Shown: one piece after another, positions 25,394 to 34,281 of the stretch
Position numbering within the stretch: the first letter of the stretch is position 1
Layout: each line of letters opens with the position of its first letter
NCBI RefSeq assembly: GCF_000511355.1
Contig: NC_023146.1
Location: 156,702 to 220,701, forward strand
Reading direction: 5' to 3'
From: Leisingera methylohalidivorans DSM 14336
GTDB taxonomy: Bacteria > Pseudomonadota > Alphaproteobacteria > Rhodobacterales > Rhodobacteraceae
DNA: 64,000 nucleotides
Notes under the pieces: model-generated
What the model was told of the DNA's origin: nothing
The model's database searches: none
The model's input: the letters and a program-made list of their open reading frames with translations, nothing else
Position numbers and translations under genes: made by a program

Positions 25394-26194
25394 ATGACCG
25401 CTGAGATACCCCATCCCCCGTTGGCCGCCGGCTGGGTGAGAGCCATGGCTGCCCTGGCAGAAACACTTGGTTCCGACCGCTTTCCCGCTGCGTTGCGGCA
25501 AATCCTGTCGCAGTGCTGCCGCTTTGATTCGATGATCATCTCACGCTATGAGGGCGCGCTGCCGCCCGTTTCCCTGTATCAGGATCTGGATGAGCTGCAG
25601 GCGGCGATTACCGTGGAATTCTACGCCAGCGGCCCCTATCTGCTGGATCCGCTCTATCAGGCCTGCCGCAACGGCTGCAGCCCGGGGGCCTACCGGCTGA
25701 TGGAATTGGCGCCGGAGGCGTTCTACCGGTCGGAATACTACCGCGCCTTTTTCCGCAAGATCAGTATCAGCGACGAGATCGGCGTCCTGGTGCAGGACGG
25801 GGCAGAGCGCTGGATCATTGTTTCGCTGGCCCGTTTTTCCCGCCGCCAGCGGTTTGAAGCGGCGGATACCGCACGGCTGAATGCAGCGTTCCCGGTGATA
25901 TGCGCTGCGGTCCGGCGGCAATGGGGGCAGGCAGAGACGCCGGCTGCAGGGTTCAAGCAGCCGGATTGGGAGGACCGGATGCAGACCTTTGGCAGCGGCG
26001 TCCTGAGCCCGCGGGAACGGGAGGTGGTGCAGCTGGTCCTGCAGGGGCATTCGACGCCCTCCGCCGCCGCATACCTTGGGATTGCCGAGGGCACGGTCAA
26101 AGTCCACCGGCATCACGCCTATTCAAAACTGGGAATTGCGTCGCAGGCAGAGCTGTTTTCCTTGGCCACCCGGCATCTCGCCGGGGCGGGTTAG
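25394..26194 (+). CDS. LuxR-family transcriptional regulator
   Basis: 266 residues. The C-terminal 65 residues form a LuxR helix-turn-helix (LSPREREVVQLVLQGHSTPS, then GIAEGTVKVHRHHAYSKLGI). The N-terminal 190 residues are unassigned and lack a clear autoinducer-domain or receiver signature, so it is not a response regulator. It lies divergent from agmatinase across about 98 bp, an arrangement that suggests control of the agmatinase/binding-protein unit by a small ligand. Confidence 0.9.
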   Translation: MTAEIPHPPLAAGWVRAMAALAETLGSDRFPAALRQILSQCCRFDSMIISRYEGALPPVSLYQDLDELQAAITVEFYASGPYLLDPLYQACRNGCSPGAYRLMELAPEAFYRSEYYRAFFRKISISDEIGVLVQDGAERWIIVSLARFSRRQRFEAADTARLNAAFPVICAAVRRQWGQAETPAAGFKQPDWEDRMQTFGSGVLSPREREVVQLVLQGHSTPSAAAYLGIAEGTVKVHRHHAYSKLGIASQAELFSLATRHLAGAG

Positions 26195-26956
26195 CTTGCG
26201 CCGCAGGGAGCTGGCCTTCCGGGGCTTTGCCGGACCGCACGGCCGCGCACCGGTAAGGGCGGCAGCATCAAGGGAACAGGGTTCAGCATGATCCATTCCC
26301 ATTCAGATTTGTCCGCAATGCAAATGGTTCAGGCAGCAGGGAACATCATGGATTAGGGCATCTTGCTATGGATGACGGAAACGGGCTCGCGGACTCGGTC
26401 ATGGGTAACAAGATCGGCCACATTCAGGCGGGCCAGGTCGCAGCCGTGCAGCTTGCTGCCGATCACGGGACTGAATAGCGCGAGATCTCTGAGATTGCCT
26501 GCAAGTTCGAGCCGGGCGCGGATTGCCTAGATTGGTTTCGGGAGCAGTGGGCGTTTCGGTTTGACGGCAGGAAGTTGGATTGTGGACATGAGATTTCTCC
26601 CATCCTCCCCTCCGTCTCCAGTTGCCGGCATCGTTCGGGCTGGCGGATTTTATCAATGTACGCAAACAACTGGTCACGAGCCTTATTTCAGCGAGCTGAT
26701 ACTGCACTGCGGCATGGAGCGCGTCTTACGGTTTTTCTGTGCTGCAACGAACGGCGGCTTTCCCAAAACGGCTTAGTGAGATTGAGGCGGTTCTTGTGCC
26801 GTTCCCGCAGGGAATGGCAGTGATTGCGTCACAAGCCGCCCAGTTCATTCTGACCGGTGCAATTTTGATAAAAATCTATCTGATAATTTGCCCGGTGTCT
26901 GGCGGTCCTTAACCATTATCAGCGCACACTTTCGTCGACGATCTGGGAGACGGTAA
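26195..26956. other. 762-bp stretch without a supported gene
   Basis: Only short open frames are present (for example one opening at 26369 and ending at 26479), none with a recognisable motif, a good ribosome site or codon use like the neighbours. Base composition drops towards AT in 26830-26950, just before the Hint gene, consistent with a promoter region. It may hold decayed coding DNA. Confidence 0.5.
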
Positions 26957-28107
26957 TTGCCAGGATATTTTTCGGAGATTGGCTACGACGGCAACGTACA
27001 CCAGGACTTCATAGAAGTCGCTGTGCCGACCGGCACAGATGTTTCGGGGTGGACCGTCCTCACATACCATACAGACGGGACGTTGCAAGAAACCTTCACT
27101 CTGGGCAGCTCAACTCAGACCATCGCTGGCAAGGATGTCTATGTTGTCAACAAAGACACGGCCGGTTTTGTAGATATTGGCGCCACCAGAGGCTACGCCC
27201 TCGTTGATGACACCGGGACCGTTCAACAATTCATCAGCTTTTCTGAAGCGATCACCGCCACCGAGGGCGCGGCGGCCGGGCAATCGGCTCAGCAGATGGG
27301 CGATTTGACCGGCCCAGGCGAATCGATGGAAACCACCGACGGCGGGGCGACATATCAAGCGCAATCTACGACCAGCAAAGCTCCATTGTGTGCTATGCTC
27401 CAGGCACGCTGATCGAAACGCCGCACGGCTCACGCGCGGTGGAAACCCTGCACCCCGGCGATCTGGTGCTGACCGCGGACCATGGCGCGCAGCCCATTCT
27501 TTGGACGCGCAGCAGATATCAATCCCTGGATGAGGGCGAGGACGAGGGAAAACCTGTGCTTATTCAGGCCAGGGCCCTGGGATCGGGCCTGCCTGAACAG
27601 GACCTGGTCGTGTCGCCTCAGCATCGCATTCTGGTTGGAGGCGGCGGGCAGTTGACCGACTATTTCAAGACCGAGGTATTTGCTCCAGCCAAATCCCTGA
27701 CCAAGCTGCCCGGCATCCGCCACATGAAGGGCAAGCGCGGCGTAAACTGGGTTCATTTCGCTTGCGCACGCCACGAAGTTGTTCTGGCCAATGGCTGCCA
27801 ATCCGAAAGCCTGCTTCTGGGGCCGATGGTGATGGACGGGCTAGGTTTCCTCGAACGTCAGAACCTGATCGATATCTTCGGCGCGGCCAAAACGCCGTGT
27901 GCGGCGCCAAACGGACCGCCAGCACGGGAATGCTTGACGGTTGGCACCGTGCGACGCCAGTTGAAAGGGCAGGCAAAAATGGCCTATCACCGGCGCGCAA
28001 GAAACATCCAGAAATGGGATGAGGACGCCGCGATGGAGCGGCACGAAGCGGAGATGCTTCATGCGGCGGAGCCGGTGGGAGAAGCGCGGAAACGGCGCAT
28101 GATGTGA
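26957..28107 (+). pseudogene. Hint-domain protein, broken by a one-base frameshift
   Basis: A TTG start at 26957 after GGGAGA opens a frame with the N-terminal domain common in Rhodobacteraceae Hint proteins (MPGYFSEIGYDGNVHQDFIE, LVDDTGTVQQFISF, ETTDGGATYQAQ), which ends at 27412. The Hint (hedgehog/intein) domain then runs in another frame to 28107, with the splicing-type Cys in IVCYAPGTLIETPHGSRAVE and the block-B-like LVVSPQHRILVGGGGQL. Restoring one G near 27380 (AAAGCTCC to AAAGGCTCC) joins them as TTSKGSIVCYAPG. About 383 residues if intact. Such proteins are thought to be exported and self-processing; their role is unknown. It could be real decay or a sequencing error. Confidence 0.8.
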
Positions 28108-28148
28108 CCCGGCAATTTTCCGATTGGTCCCCAGCGTTCAACTGCGCC

Positions 28149-28394
28149 CTATGAACTGGTAACGAAGGCCGGCAATAACGGACCTGCCTGCCATTGAGCG
28201 CTTCTGGGTTGTCCCATTTCGAAATAGTTTTCATCCAAGCGAACCTCGTCAGTGGTCAGTCGCCACAATTGAAGGCCGCCGTAGGTGCACAGGTAGCGAA
28301 AGATCACTATGTCGCGCATCTTTCCAATACATGCAGCACGCAGCGAATGGCCGGTGTTTACCATGTCATCTGATTGTTTTTCGTAACGACCCAT
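28149..28394 (-). CDS. possible small hypothetical protein
   Basis: An 81-residue frame from an ATG at 28394 (MGRYEKQSDDMVNTGHSLRA). No ribosome site, domain or neighbour link supports it. The residue mix looks more protein-like than the other frames in the 495-bp gap 28108-28602, but it may be chance. Nothing else was found in that gap. Confidence 0.25.
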   Translation of the reverse strand: MGRYEKQSDDMVNTGHSLRAACIGKMRDIVIFRYLCTYGGLQLWRLTTDEVRLDENYFEMGQPRSAQWQAGPLLPAFVTSS

Positions 28395-28602
28395 TATGCA
28401 CGTTTGGTCCAGTTGGGCCGCTTCGGGCCGGTGGCGAGTGCTTTCTAAACGGTGGCGGCTCCAGGTGTGTTTCCCTGCGGCCTGCGGTTGTTGACCTGCA
28501 AAGAACCTGCACCTGAACGCTAGAACCGCCCCTGCAAATGGCTGGTCCCGTTTGCAAGAGCGGTCTTCGCAAGCGGCCAAGGGAAGCCGCCCGCAGGGTG
28601 GG

Positions 28603-29103
28603 TCAGTCGTCGTCGCCGTTCTGGTAGGGCACCACCAGCGTCGGGATCTGCGACCGGCGCAGCACCCGTTTGGCCACAGTGCCCAGGAAGGTGTGGGAAA
28701 ACCCGTGATCATGGGCTCCAAGCACGATCAGGTCGCAGCCCAGCTCAACCGACCGGCGCAGGATCACTTCCGCCGGGTGGCCGTCGGTCACCTCGACCGA
28801 GGTGACCTGATCGCGGATCCTGGCATCATCGCCTTCCAGCGCCGCCCAGAACCGGGCCTGCCGTTCGGCAAGCACCTTTTTCACCATCTCGTGCCGCCGT
28901 TTGGCCGCGGACTTGCGGGTCTCGTCGTTCAGCACAAACATCTCGAAGGTGATCCTGGCATCGTCCGAGATCGGCTCATTCACGTGCAGCACGTGGATTT
29001 CCGCGCCCGTCGCCTGCGCCAGGCTGGCGGCATGGCGCAACGCATAAGGCGAGTTCTGCGACAGATCGGTGGCAAACAGGATGTTGGTGATCATCGGTTT
29101 CAT
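28603..29103 (-). CDS. universal stress protein (UspA family), TRAP-associated
   Basis: 166 residues from the ATG at 29103 (MKPMITNILFATDLSQNSPY), preceded by AAAGGA. It has the single UspA domain with the ATP-binding pattern near the C-terminus (LIVLGAHDHGFSHTFLGTVA, then LRRSQIPTLVVP), that is G-2x-G-9x-G(S/T)-like. It follows the TRAP large-permease gene by 16 bp. In Halomonas the ectoine TRAP operon teaABC is followed by teaD, a Usp that tunes transport by ATP binding; the same order here suggests the same role. Confidence 0.9.
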   Translation of the reverse strand: MKPMITNILFATDLSQNSPYALRHAASLAQATGAEIHVLHVNEPISDDARITFEMFVLNDETRKSAAKRRHEMVKKVLAERQARFWAALEGDDARIRDQVTSVEVTDGHPAEVILRRSVELGCDLIVLGAHDHGFSHTFLGTVAKRVLRRSQIPTLVVPYQNGDDD

Positions 29104-29119
29104 ATCAGATCCTTTCACA

Positions 29120-30460
29120 TCAATAGCCGAACAACCGCGGCAACCACAGGGAGATCTCCGGGAAGAAGGCGATGATGAAAATCGCAATCGTGTTCACCGC
29201 GGCAAAGGGCAGGGCGCGCAACGAGATCTGCTCGATCGAGATGTTCGATATGCCCGAAGCGATGAACAGATTCTCGCCCAGCGGCGGGGTCTGGAAGCCG
29301 ATGCCCAGCGTACAGACCATCACCACGCCGAAGTGGATCGGGTCGATGCCGACCGAATAGGCCACCGGCAGCATCACCGGCACCAGGATCAGAATTGTCG
29401 CCAGGGTCTCCATGAACATGCCGACGAAAAGCAGGAAGAAGATGATCAGCGCCCAGATCACATAGAGGTTCTGGGTGAAGCTCAGCATGCTGTCCGCGAT
29501 GATTGCCGGGATCTGGTTTTCCACCAGCAGACGGCCGAACACAGTGGCGGTGAACAGGATCAGCAGCACGCGGCCGGTCAGCCAGGTGGTGGCCTCCAGC
29601 GATTGGAACAGCGACGACCAGGTCAGCTCGCGGTAGATGAAGACACCAACCACCAGCGTATAGAAGATCGCCACGATGGCGGCCTCGGTCGGGGTGAAGA
29701 AGCCGGTGTAGATACCGCCCAGGATCACCAGCGGCGCCATCAGCGACCAGAAGCCGCGGTACATCTCGCAGCCGACATTGCGGAACGACCAGCCTTCGGC
29801 CATGCCCTTGTAGCCGCGCTTTTTCGACATGAAATAGTTCAGGATCAGCAGGCTGGTGGCAATCAGGAAGGCGGGCACAAACCCGGCGATGAACAGTTTT
29901 GAAATCGACACCGATTGGAAGGTGCCGAATTTCTCGACCGCTTCCGGCGGCGGCGCCATGCCAAGGGCCGCAATGCCGAAGATCACCATCGGAATCGACG
30001 GAGGGATGATGATGCCCAGACCGCCGGAGGATGCGGTCACGGCAGAGGCAAAGCCCTTTTCATAGCCGCGGTCGATCATTGCCGGGATCATCAGCATGCC
30101 GACGGCCGCTGTGGTGGCCGGGCCGGAGCCGGAGATCGCACCGAAGAACAGGCAGGCCATCACGGTCGCGGCCGAGATGCCGCCGGTGAACGGTCCGGCC
30201 AGGCTTTCGGCGACATTGATCAGGCGCTTCGAGATCCCCGCCGCCTCCATCAGCGCACCGGCCAGAATGAACGCAGGCAGCGCCATCAGCGGGAAGGAGC
30301 CGACCGAGGTAAAGGCGATCTGCACAAATTTGATCGGGTTTTCATCCAGGTACAGGAACGACACCAAGGAGGCGACGCCTAGCGCCACCGTGATCGGGGC
30401 GCCCATCAGCAACAGCACCAGGAACGACCCGAACAGAATTGAGACGATTTGAGTTTCCAT
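29120..30460 (-). CDS. dctM: TRAP transporter large permease (DctM family)
   Basis: 446 residues with about 12 hydrophobic membrane segments and DctM motifs: LMALPAFILAGALMEAAGIS, ATVMACLFFGAISGSGPATT, LGIIIPPSIPMVIFGIAA and FQTPPLGENLFIASGIS. It forms the ion-coupled translocation path in the inner membrane. The gene sits 20 bp after the small-permease gene and before the Usp gene. Length and motifs are normal. Confidence 0.95.
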   Translation of the reverse strand: METQIVSILFGSFLVLLLMGAPITVALGVASLVSFLYLDENPIKFVQIAFTSVGSFPLMALPAFILAGALMEAAGISKRLINVAESLAGPFTGGISAATVMACLFFGAISGSGPATTAAVGMLMIPAMIDRGYEKGFASAVTASSGGLGIIIPPSIPMVIFGIAALGMAPPPEAVEKFGTFQSVSISKLFIAGFVPAFLIATSLLILNYFMSKKRGYKGMAEGWSFRNVGCEMYRGFWSLMAPLVILGGIYTGFFTPTEAAIVAIFYTLVVGVFIYRELTWSSLFQSLEATTWLTGRVLLILFTATVFGRLLVENQIPAIIADSMLSFTQNLYVIWALIIFFLLFVGMFMETLATILILVPVMLPVAYSVGIDPIHFGVVMVCTLGIGFQTPPLGENLFIASGISNISIEQISLRALPFAAVNTIAIFIIAFFPEISLWLPRLFGY

Positions 30461-30480
30461 GTTTTTTCCCTGTCCGGCGC

Positions 30481-31017
30481 TTACTTGCCGCGCTCTGCTT
30501 CGGTGGCGGCCTTGATTTCATCAAGGTCGATCTGATCGGGGTCCGAGATATCCTCGCCCTTGATCAGCTTTTTGTAGTTCACCTGCAGAATACGGATGGT
30601 CATCAGGGTGAAGGCGATTGGCAGTACCATGTAGACGTATTTCATCTCGATGCCCAAGGTCTGGGATTTCCAGAACTTGTTCATCTTGTTGAAGACAAAG
30701 TCGTAGGCCAGCCAGATGAAATACACATTGAAGAAGATCCAGAACAGATCTGCAAAGGCTTCGATATATTTGATGTAGCGTTCGGGCAGGAATTTGAATT
30801 GAAACGTCACCCGGTTGTGGGCGCTTTTCAGCGCAGCATAGCTGGCACCGAAGAAAACAAACCAGACGAACATGTAGACCGAAAGCTCCTCGATCCATGA
30901 AAACGAATGGCCGAACACTTCGCGCGAGACGATCTGCACAAACAGCAGAATGACAAAACCGGACAGCAAAAGCCGGCAAATATAGCTTTCTATATTGTCC
31001 AGGAATTTCCAGAACAT
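30481..31017 (-). CDS. dctQ: TRAP transporter small permease (DctQ family)
   Basis: 178 residues with four hydrophobic segments, including FVILLFVQIVSREVFGHSFS and WIEELSVYMFVWFVFFGASY, the latter holding the E-x-x-x-Y/W pattern shared by DctQ proteins. It pairs with DctM encoded 20 bp downstream. The gene is separated from the binding-protein gene by 71 bp containing a stem-loop. Confidence 0.93.
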   Translation of the reverse strand: MFWKFLDNIESYICRLLLSGFVILLFVQIVSREVFGHSFSWIEELSVYMFVWFVFFGASYAALKSAHNRVTFQFKFLPERYIKYIEAFADLFWIFFNVYFIWLAYDFVFNKMNKFWKSQTLGIEMKYVYMVLPIAFTLMTIRILQVNYKKLIKGEDISDPDQIDLDEIKAATEAERGK

Positions 31018-31036
31018 GATATACTTCTCCCCTGTG

Positions 31037-31063
31037 CAAAGCAGCGCACGTGGCGCTGCTTTG
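31037..31063 (-). promoter_or_regulatory. intercistronic stem-loop between dctP and dctQ
   Basis: CAAAGCAGCG and CGCTGCTTTG are perfect 10-bp arms with a 7-base loop, 26 bp past the binding-protein stop. No T-tract follows on the minus strand. A structure here would protect binding-protein mRNA and lower permease expression, as is common in binding-protein operons. Confidence 0.6.
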
Positions 31064-31088
31064 TTATTCCTTATTATGTGCCAGAGGC

Positions 31089-32102
31089 TTATTGAACCGG
31101 GTCACGGCCGATGGTGGTCAGCACTGTGTTCAGTTTGTCGACGCCGCCGATGGAGTCATAGAACTGCGGCCACACGGCTTCGGTCGCCAGCTTGATGAAT
31201 TCAGCCTCATCGTTGGCCGGATCGTCGATCTGCATGCCCTTGGCGAGCAGGCTCTCTTTGATCTCGGCTTCGATGTCGCGCAGGTACTGGGCCGATTTCA
31301 CGGTCGCTTCCTTGCCCGCTTCGATCAGGATCTGCTGGTCCTCTTCGGAGAGGTCCTGGAACACGGCCTCGGACACGATCAGCGGCTCGATCGAGAAAAT
31401 GTAGCGCAGGTTGGTCACATACTTCTGCACTTCATAGAACTTCATCGCGTTGATGGTGGTGTAGGGGTTGTCCTGACCGTCGACAACTTGGGTCTGCAGG
31501 CCGGTGAAGGTCTCGGACCAGGCCATCGGGGTCGGGTTGATGCCCCAGGACTTGTAAGTCTCGATCATGATCTCATTCTTGGGAACGCGGATGACCAGAC
31601 CCTGCAGGTCGGCAACCGTGGTAACCGGCTTCTGGGAGTTGGTGAGGCGGCGGAACCCTGTGTAGGTCCAGGCCAGGATGCGCACGCCGGCATCGCGGAT
31701 GGTGTTCTCAGTCAGCTCCTGGCCGATCGGACCCTGGGTCAGTTTTTCGGCATCTTCCAGTGACAGGATCACGTAAGGCAGCGTAAAGACGCCAACAGTC
31801 GGCGAAAACGGTGTGACATTGTTGATCGCCAAAAGCGACATGTCCAGGGTGCCGATGGCGGCTTCGTTGACGGTGTCCTGCTCCGAGCCCAACTGGCCGT
31901 TGAGGAACATGGTGCCGGTATGTTCACCGCCGGATTTTTTTTCCAAAGCTTCAATGAAAAACTTGCCGGTGCCTTCCTGCGAGCTGCCGGCGCCGTCGCC
32001 TACAGCAATTTTAAAGTTTTTCGCGGATACTGCGCCGGTGGTCAGCATCGCAGCTGCAGAAACGGCTGCGGTCAGCGTGCAGACCTTTTTGAGAAATGAC
32101 AT
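31089..32102 (-). CDS. dctP: TRAP transporter substrate-binding protein (DctP family)
   Basis: 337 residues from the ATG at 32102, after a GGAGGG ribosome site. Residues 1-27 are a signal peptide (MSFLKKVCTLTAAVSAAAML, ending GAVSA), so it is periplasmic. DctP signatures include MFLNGQLGSEQDTVNEAAIG and the substrate-carboxylate Arg region DLQGLVIRVPKNEI followed by PMAWSETFTGLQTQVVDGQD. It binds an organic acid or zwitterion; ectoine is suggested only by the Usp-containing operon. A LysR gene is divergent. Confidence 0.94.
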   Translation of the reverse strand: MSFLKKVCTLTAAVSAAAMLTTGAVSAKNFKIAVGDGAGSSQEGTGKFFIEALEKKSGGEHTGTMFLNGQLGSEQDTVNEAAIGTLDMSLLAINNVTPFSPTVGVFTLPYVILSLEDAEKLTQGPIGQELTENTIRDAGVRILAWTYTGFRRLTNSQKPVTTVADLQGLVIRVPKNEIMIETYKSWGINPTPMAWSETFTGLQTQVVDGQDNPYTTINAMKFYEVQKYVTNLRYIFSIEPLIVSEAVFQDLSEEDQQILIEAGKEATVKSAQYLRDIEAEIKESLLAKGMQIDDPANDEAEFIKLATEAVWPQFYDSIGGVDKLNTVLTTIGRDPVQ

Positions 32103-32267
32103 AACTTCCCTCCGTGTTGTCATCTTGTACCAAGGCGCGCGCTGGCATGCCCTCCATAACGCCGGTGCCAGTACGGTCCTGCCTTGCTGGCGAAAGGCTA
32201 CATTGCGCTTCATGTTTCTGGAATGTAAACTTATGATATCAAGGTTTCACATTTATCGAACTTTAGG

Positions 32268-33203
32268 ATGAACCGTAAAACACATGTAAAGCATATTGCC
32301 GATGCCGATCTGAAACTGCTTAGGGTGTTCAAGGCAGTGGCCGAAAGCGGCGGGCTGGCAGCCGCCGAAACCGAGCTTAACATCGGCAAATCGACCATCT
32401 CGAAATACATCGCCGACCTCGAGCTGCGGCTGGACCTGAAGCTGTGCAATCGCGGCCCGGCGGGATTCTCGCTGACAGACGACGGCATCAAAGTGCTGAA
32501 GTCCGCCGAAGAGCTGCTGACCTCGGTGTCGGATTTCCGCGCCGACGTGAATGAGATCAAGAAGCAGATGGCCGGCATTATCCGGATTGCCCTGTTCGAC
32601 CAATGCGCCTCAAACCCCGAAGCCTTTGTGCCCGGCGGAATCCGCGCCTTCAACAAGGCCGCGCCTTCGGTGGAGATCGAACTGTCGCTGGAGCCGCCGA
32701 ACGTAATCGAAACCAAGGTGATCGGGGGCCAGCTCGACATCGGCATCCTGGCGCTGCACCGGCCAGTGCCCAGCCTGGACTACATGCCGCTTTATGGAGA
32801 GAACATGTTTCTCTATTGCGGCAAGGGGCACCCGTTCTTTGACTGCGATCAGCAAAGCCTGGGTCTGCAGGATGTGCAGGCCATGAATTATGCAGGCATC
32901 CGGGTAAGCTCGCCTAATCTGCATGTGGGGCAAAAACTGGGCTTCCGCCGCTCAGCCAAAGTGCAGAACGAGCAGGCGCTGGCGATTCTCATCATGTCAG
33001 GCAGTTATCTGGGGTTCTTGCCGGACCACCTGGCCGCCGGGTTTGTCGGCAGCGGCCAGATGCGGAAAGTGCTGCCCAGGGAGGTGTTCTACCGCAGCCA
33101 ATTCGCTGCCGTCACCCGAAAACGCCCGGCGGTGAACCGTATCACCAAACTGTTTCTGGATACCCTGGTTGCCGCTCACTCCGGGCAGATAACAGAGGCG
33201 TAA
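32268..33203 (+). CDS. LysR-family regulator of the TRAP operon
   Basis: 311 residues with a LysR helix-turn-helix in the first 70 (DADLKLLRVFKAVAESGGLA, then NIGKSTISKYIADLELRLD) and an effector domain (about 100-305). It is divergent from the dctP gene across 165 bp, so it most likely controls the TRAP-Usp operon. The inducer would be the transported compound or a derivative. Confidence 0.92.
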   Translation: MNRKTHVKHIADADLKLLRVFKAVAESGGLAAAETELNIGKSTISKYIADLELRLDLKLCNRGPAGFSLTDDGIKVLKSAEELLTSVSDFRADVNEIKKQMAGIIRIALFDQCASNPEAFVPGGIRAFNKAAPSVEIELSLEPPNVIETKVIGGQLDIGILALHRPVPSLDYMPLYGENMFLYCGKGHPFFDCDQQSLGLQDVQAMNYAGIRVSSPNLHVGQKLGFRRSAKVQNEQALAILIMSGSYLGFLPDHLAAGFVGSGQMRKVLPREVFYRSQFAAVTRKRPAVNRITKLFLDTLVAAHSGQITEA

Positions 33204-33264
33204 CGCAGCACACAGATTTCCGGAACGAAGCGGCATCGAACTAAACGCACACCTGATGCACCGC

Positions 33265-33714
33265 TTAAATGATGTCCAGCGACACCTTGACCCGGTCCAT
33301 CACAACCGCAGAGGTAAAGCGGCTGACATTGGATTCATCAAAGAAATACTCCTGCGTGAACGCCTCGTATTCCTTGATATCCCCGACGATGACCACAAGG
33401 ATGAAATCAGCCTCGCCGGTGGTGTAATAGCATTGCTGAACCTGACTGGCCTGGCGTATCTTGCGTTTGAAGGCGTCCAGGTGCATCCGGCTTTCGCGCT
33501 CCAGAACCACCTGCACGATCACGGTCATTTCCCGCCCCAGCCGGGCCGGTGAAAGGATGGCAATTTCCTTTTCGATCACTCCGGTATCGCGAAGTTTCTT
33601 CAGCCGCTTCTGCACAGCCGGCGCGGAGAGGCCGATCTCATGGCTGATAGCTTCGGCGGTCAGTTGCGCGTTGGACTGTATCAGCCGGAGGATATCGTGG
33701 TCTTTTTCATCCAT
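33265..33714 (-). CDS. Lrp/AsnC-family transcriptional regulator
   Basis: 149 residues from the ATG at 33714 (MDEKDHDILRLIQSNAQLTA), with AGGGGA upstream. The helix-turn-helix (AISHEIGLSAPAVQKRLKKL) is followed by the RAM ligand domain (VIVQVVLERESRMHLDAFKR, then CYYTTGEADFILVVIVGDIK). Such proteins sense amino acids and act as octamers or hexadecamers. No divergent target is adjacent: the 567 bp upstream of it lead to a chemoreceptor gene. It is convergent with the LysR gene. Confidence 0.93.
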   Translation of the reverse strand: MDEKDHDILRLIQSNAQLTAEAISHEIGLSAPAVQKRLKKLRDTGVIEKEIAILSPARLGREMTVIVQVVLERESRMHLDAFKRKIRQASQVQQCYYTTGEADFILVVIVGDIKEYEAFTQEYFFDESNVSRFTSAVVMDRVKVSLDII

Positions 33715-34281
33715 AGCTGGTTTTTCCCCTGCTTCGGCCGGATTGACAACTCGAATCCGCAAGGCACCGGAAGCACAGGGTCATGCGCTCCGGGGCCGCC
33801 GCCATCGGACCCGCGCGGGCTTCAGTGTTAAAGCCGGGTTCGCCGCCAAGCCGGACCCAGGCCTGCTAGGCGCGCGCCACCAGCCGCGGCCGGGGAGGGT
33901 GTGCTGCTTCAATCCCCAGCAAATGCGCCACGCGAAAAGTTACCTGCTCTCTGACGAAGCTTAACGCAGAGGGCACCTTCAAGCAGGCGCAGCCTTTGCA
34001 GGATCGCCAAATGTGAATGATTTCCTACCTGACGGTTTGCGCCACCCCAATGTGCGCCATTGAAATATTCTCGGCGGCGAACGCCAGTGTAATAAGGGCG
34101 AAGCAGCGTATTCTGCCCTATGGAAAGAAAATTCAAATTTGCGGCATAAAATCATAGGATTTCCGGAAAACTTCATCTGCGGCGGCCTTGCAGTACACAT
34201 TTTTTCAGGACTTTCCTGATTAACACTCCTACAGGCCCCGGCTGCAACCGGTGCGCCGCCGTTAGCAGGAGACCTTCGCCA
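33715..34281. other. 567-bp intergenic stretch, no supported gene
   Basis: The region contains promoters for the divergent Lrp and chemoreceptor genes. No open frame carries a known motif. A small dyad TCAGGA-CTT-TCCTGA lies near 34205-34220, about 60 bp before the chemoreceptor ATG. Confidence 0.5.
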
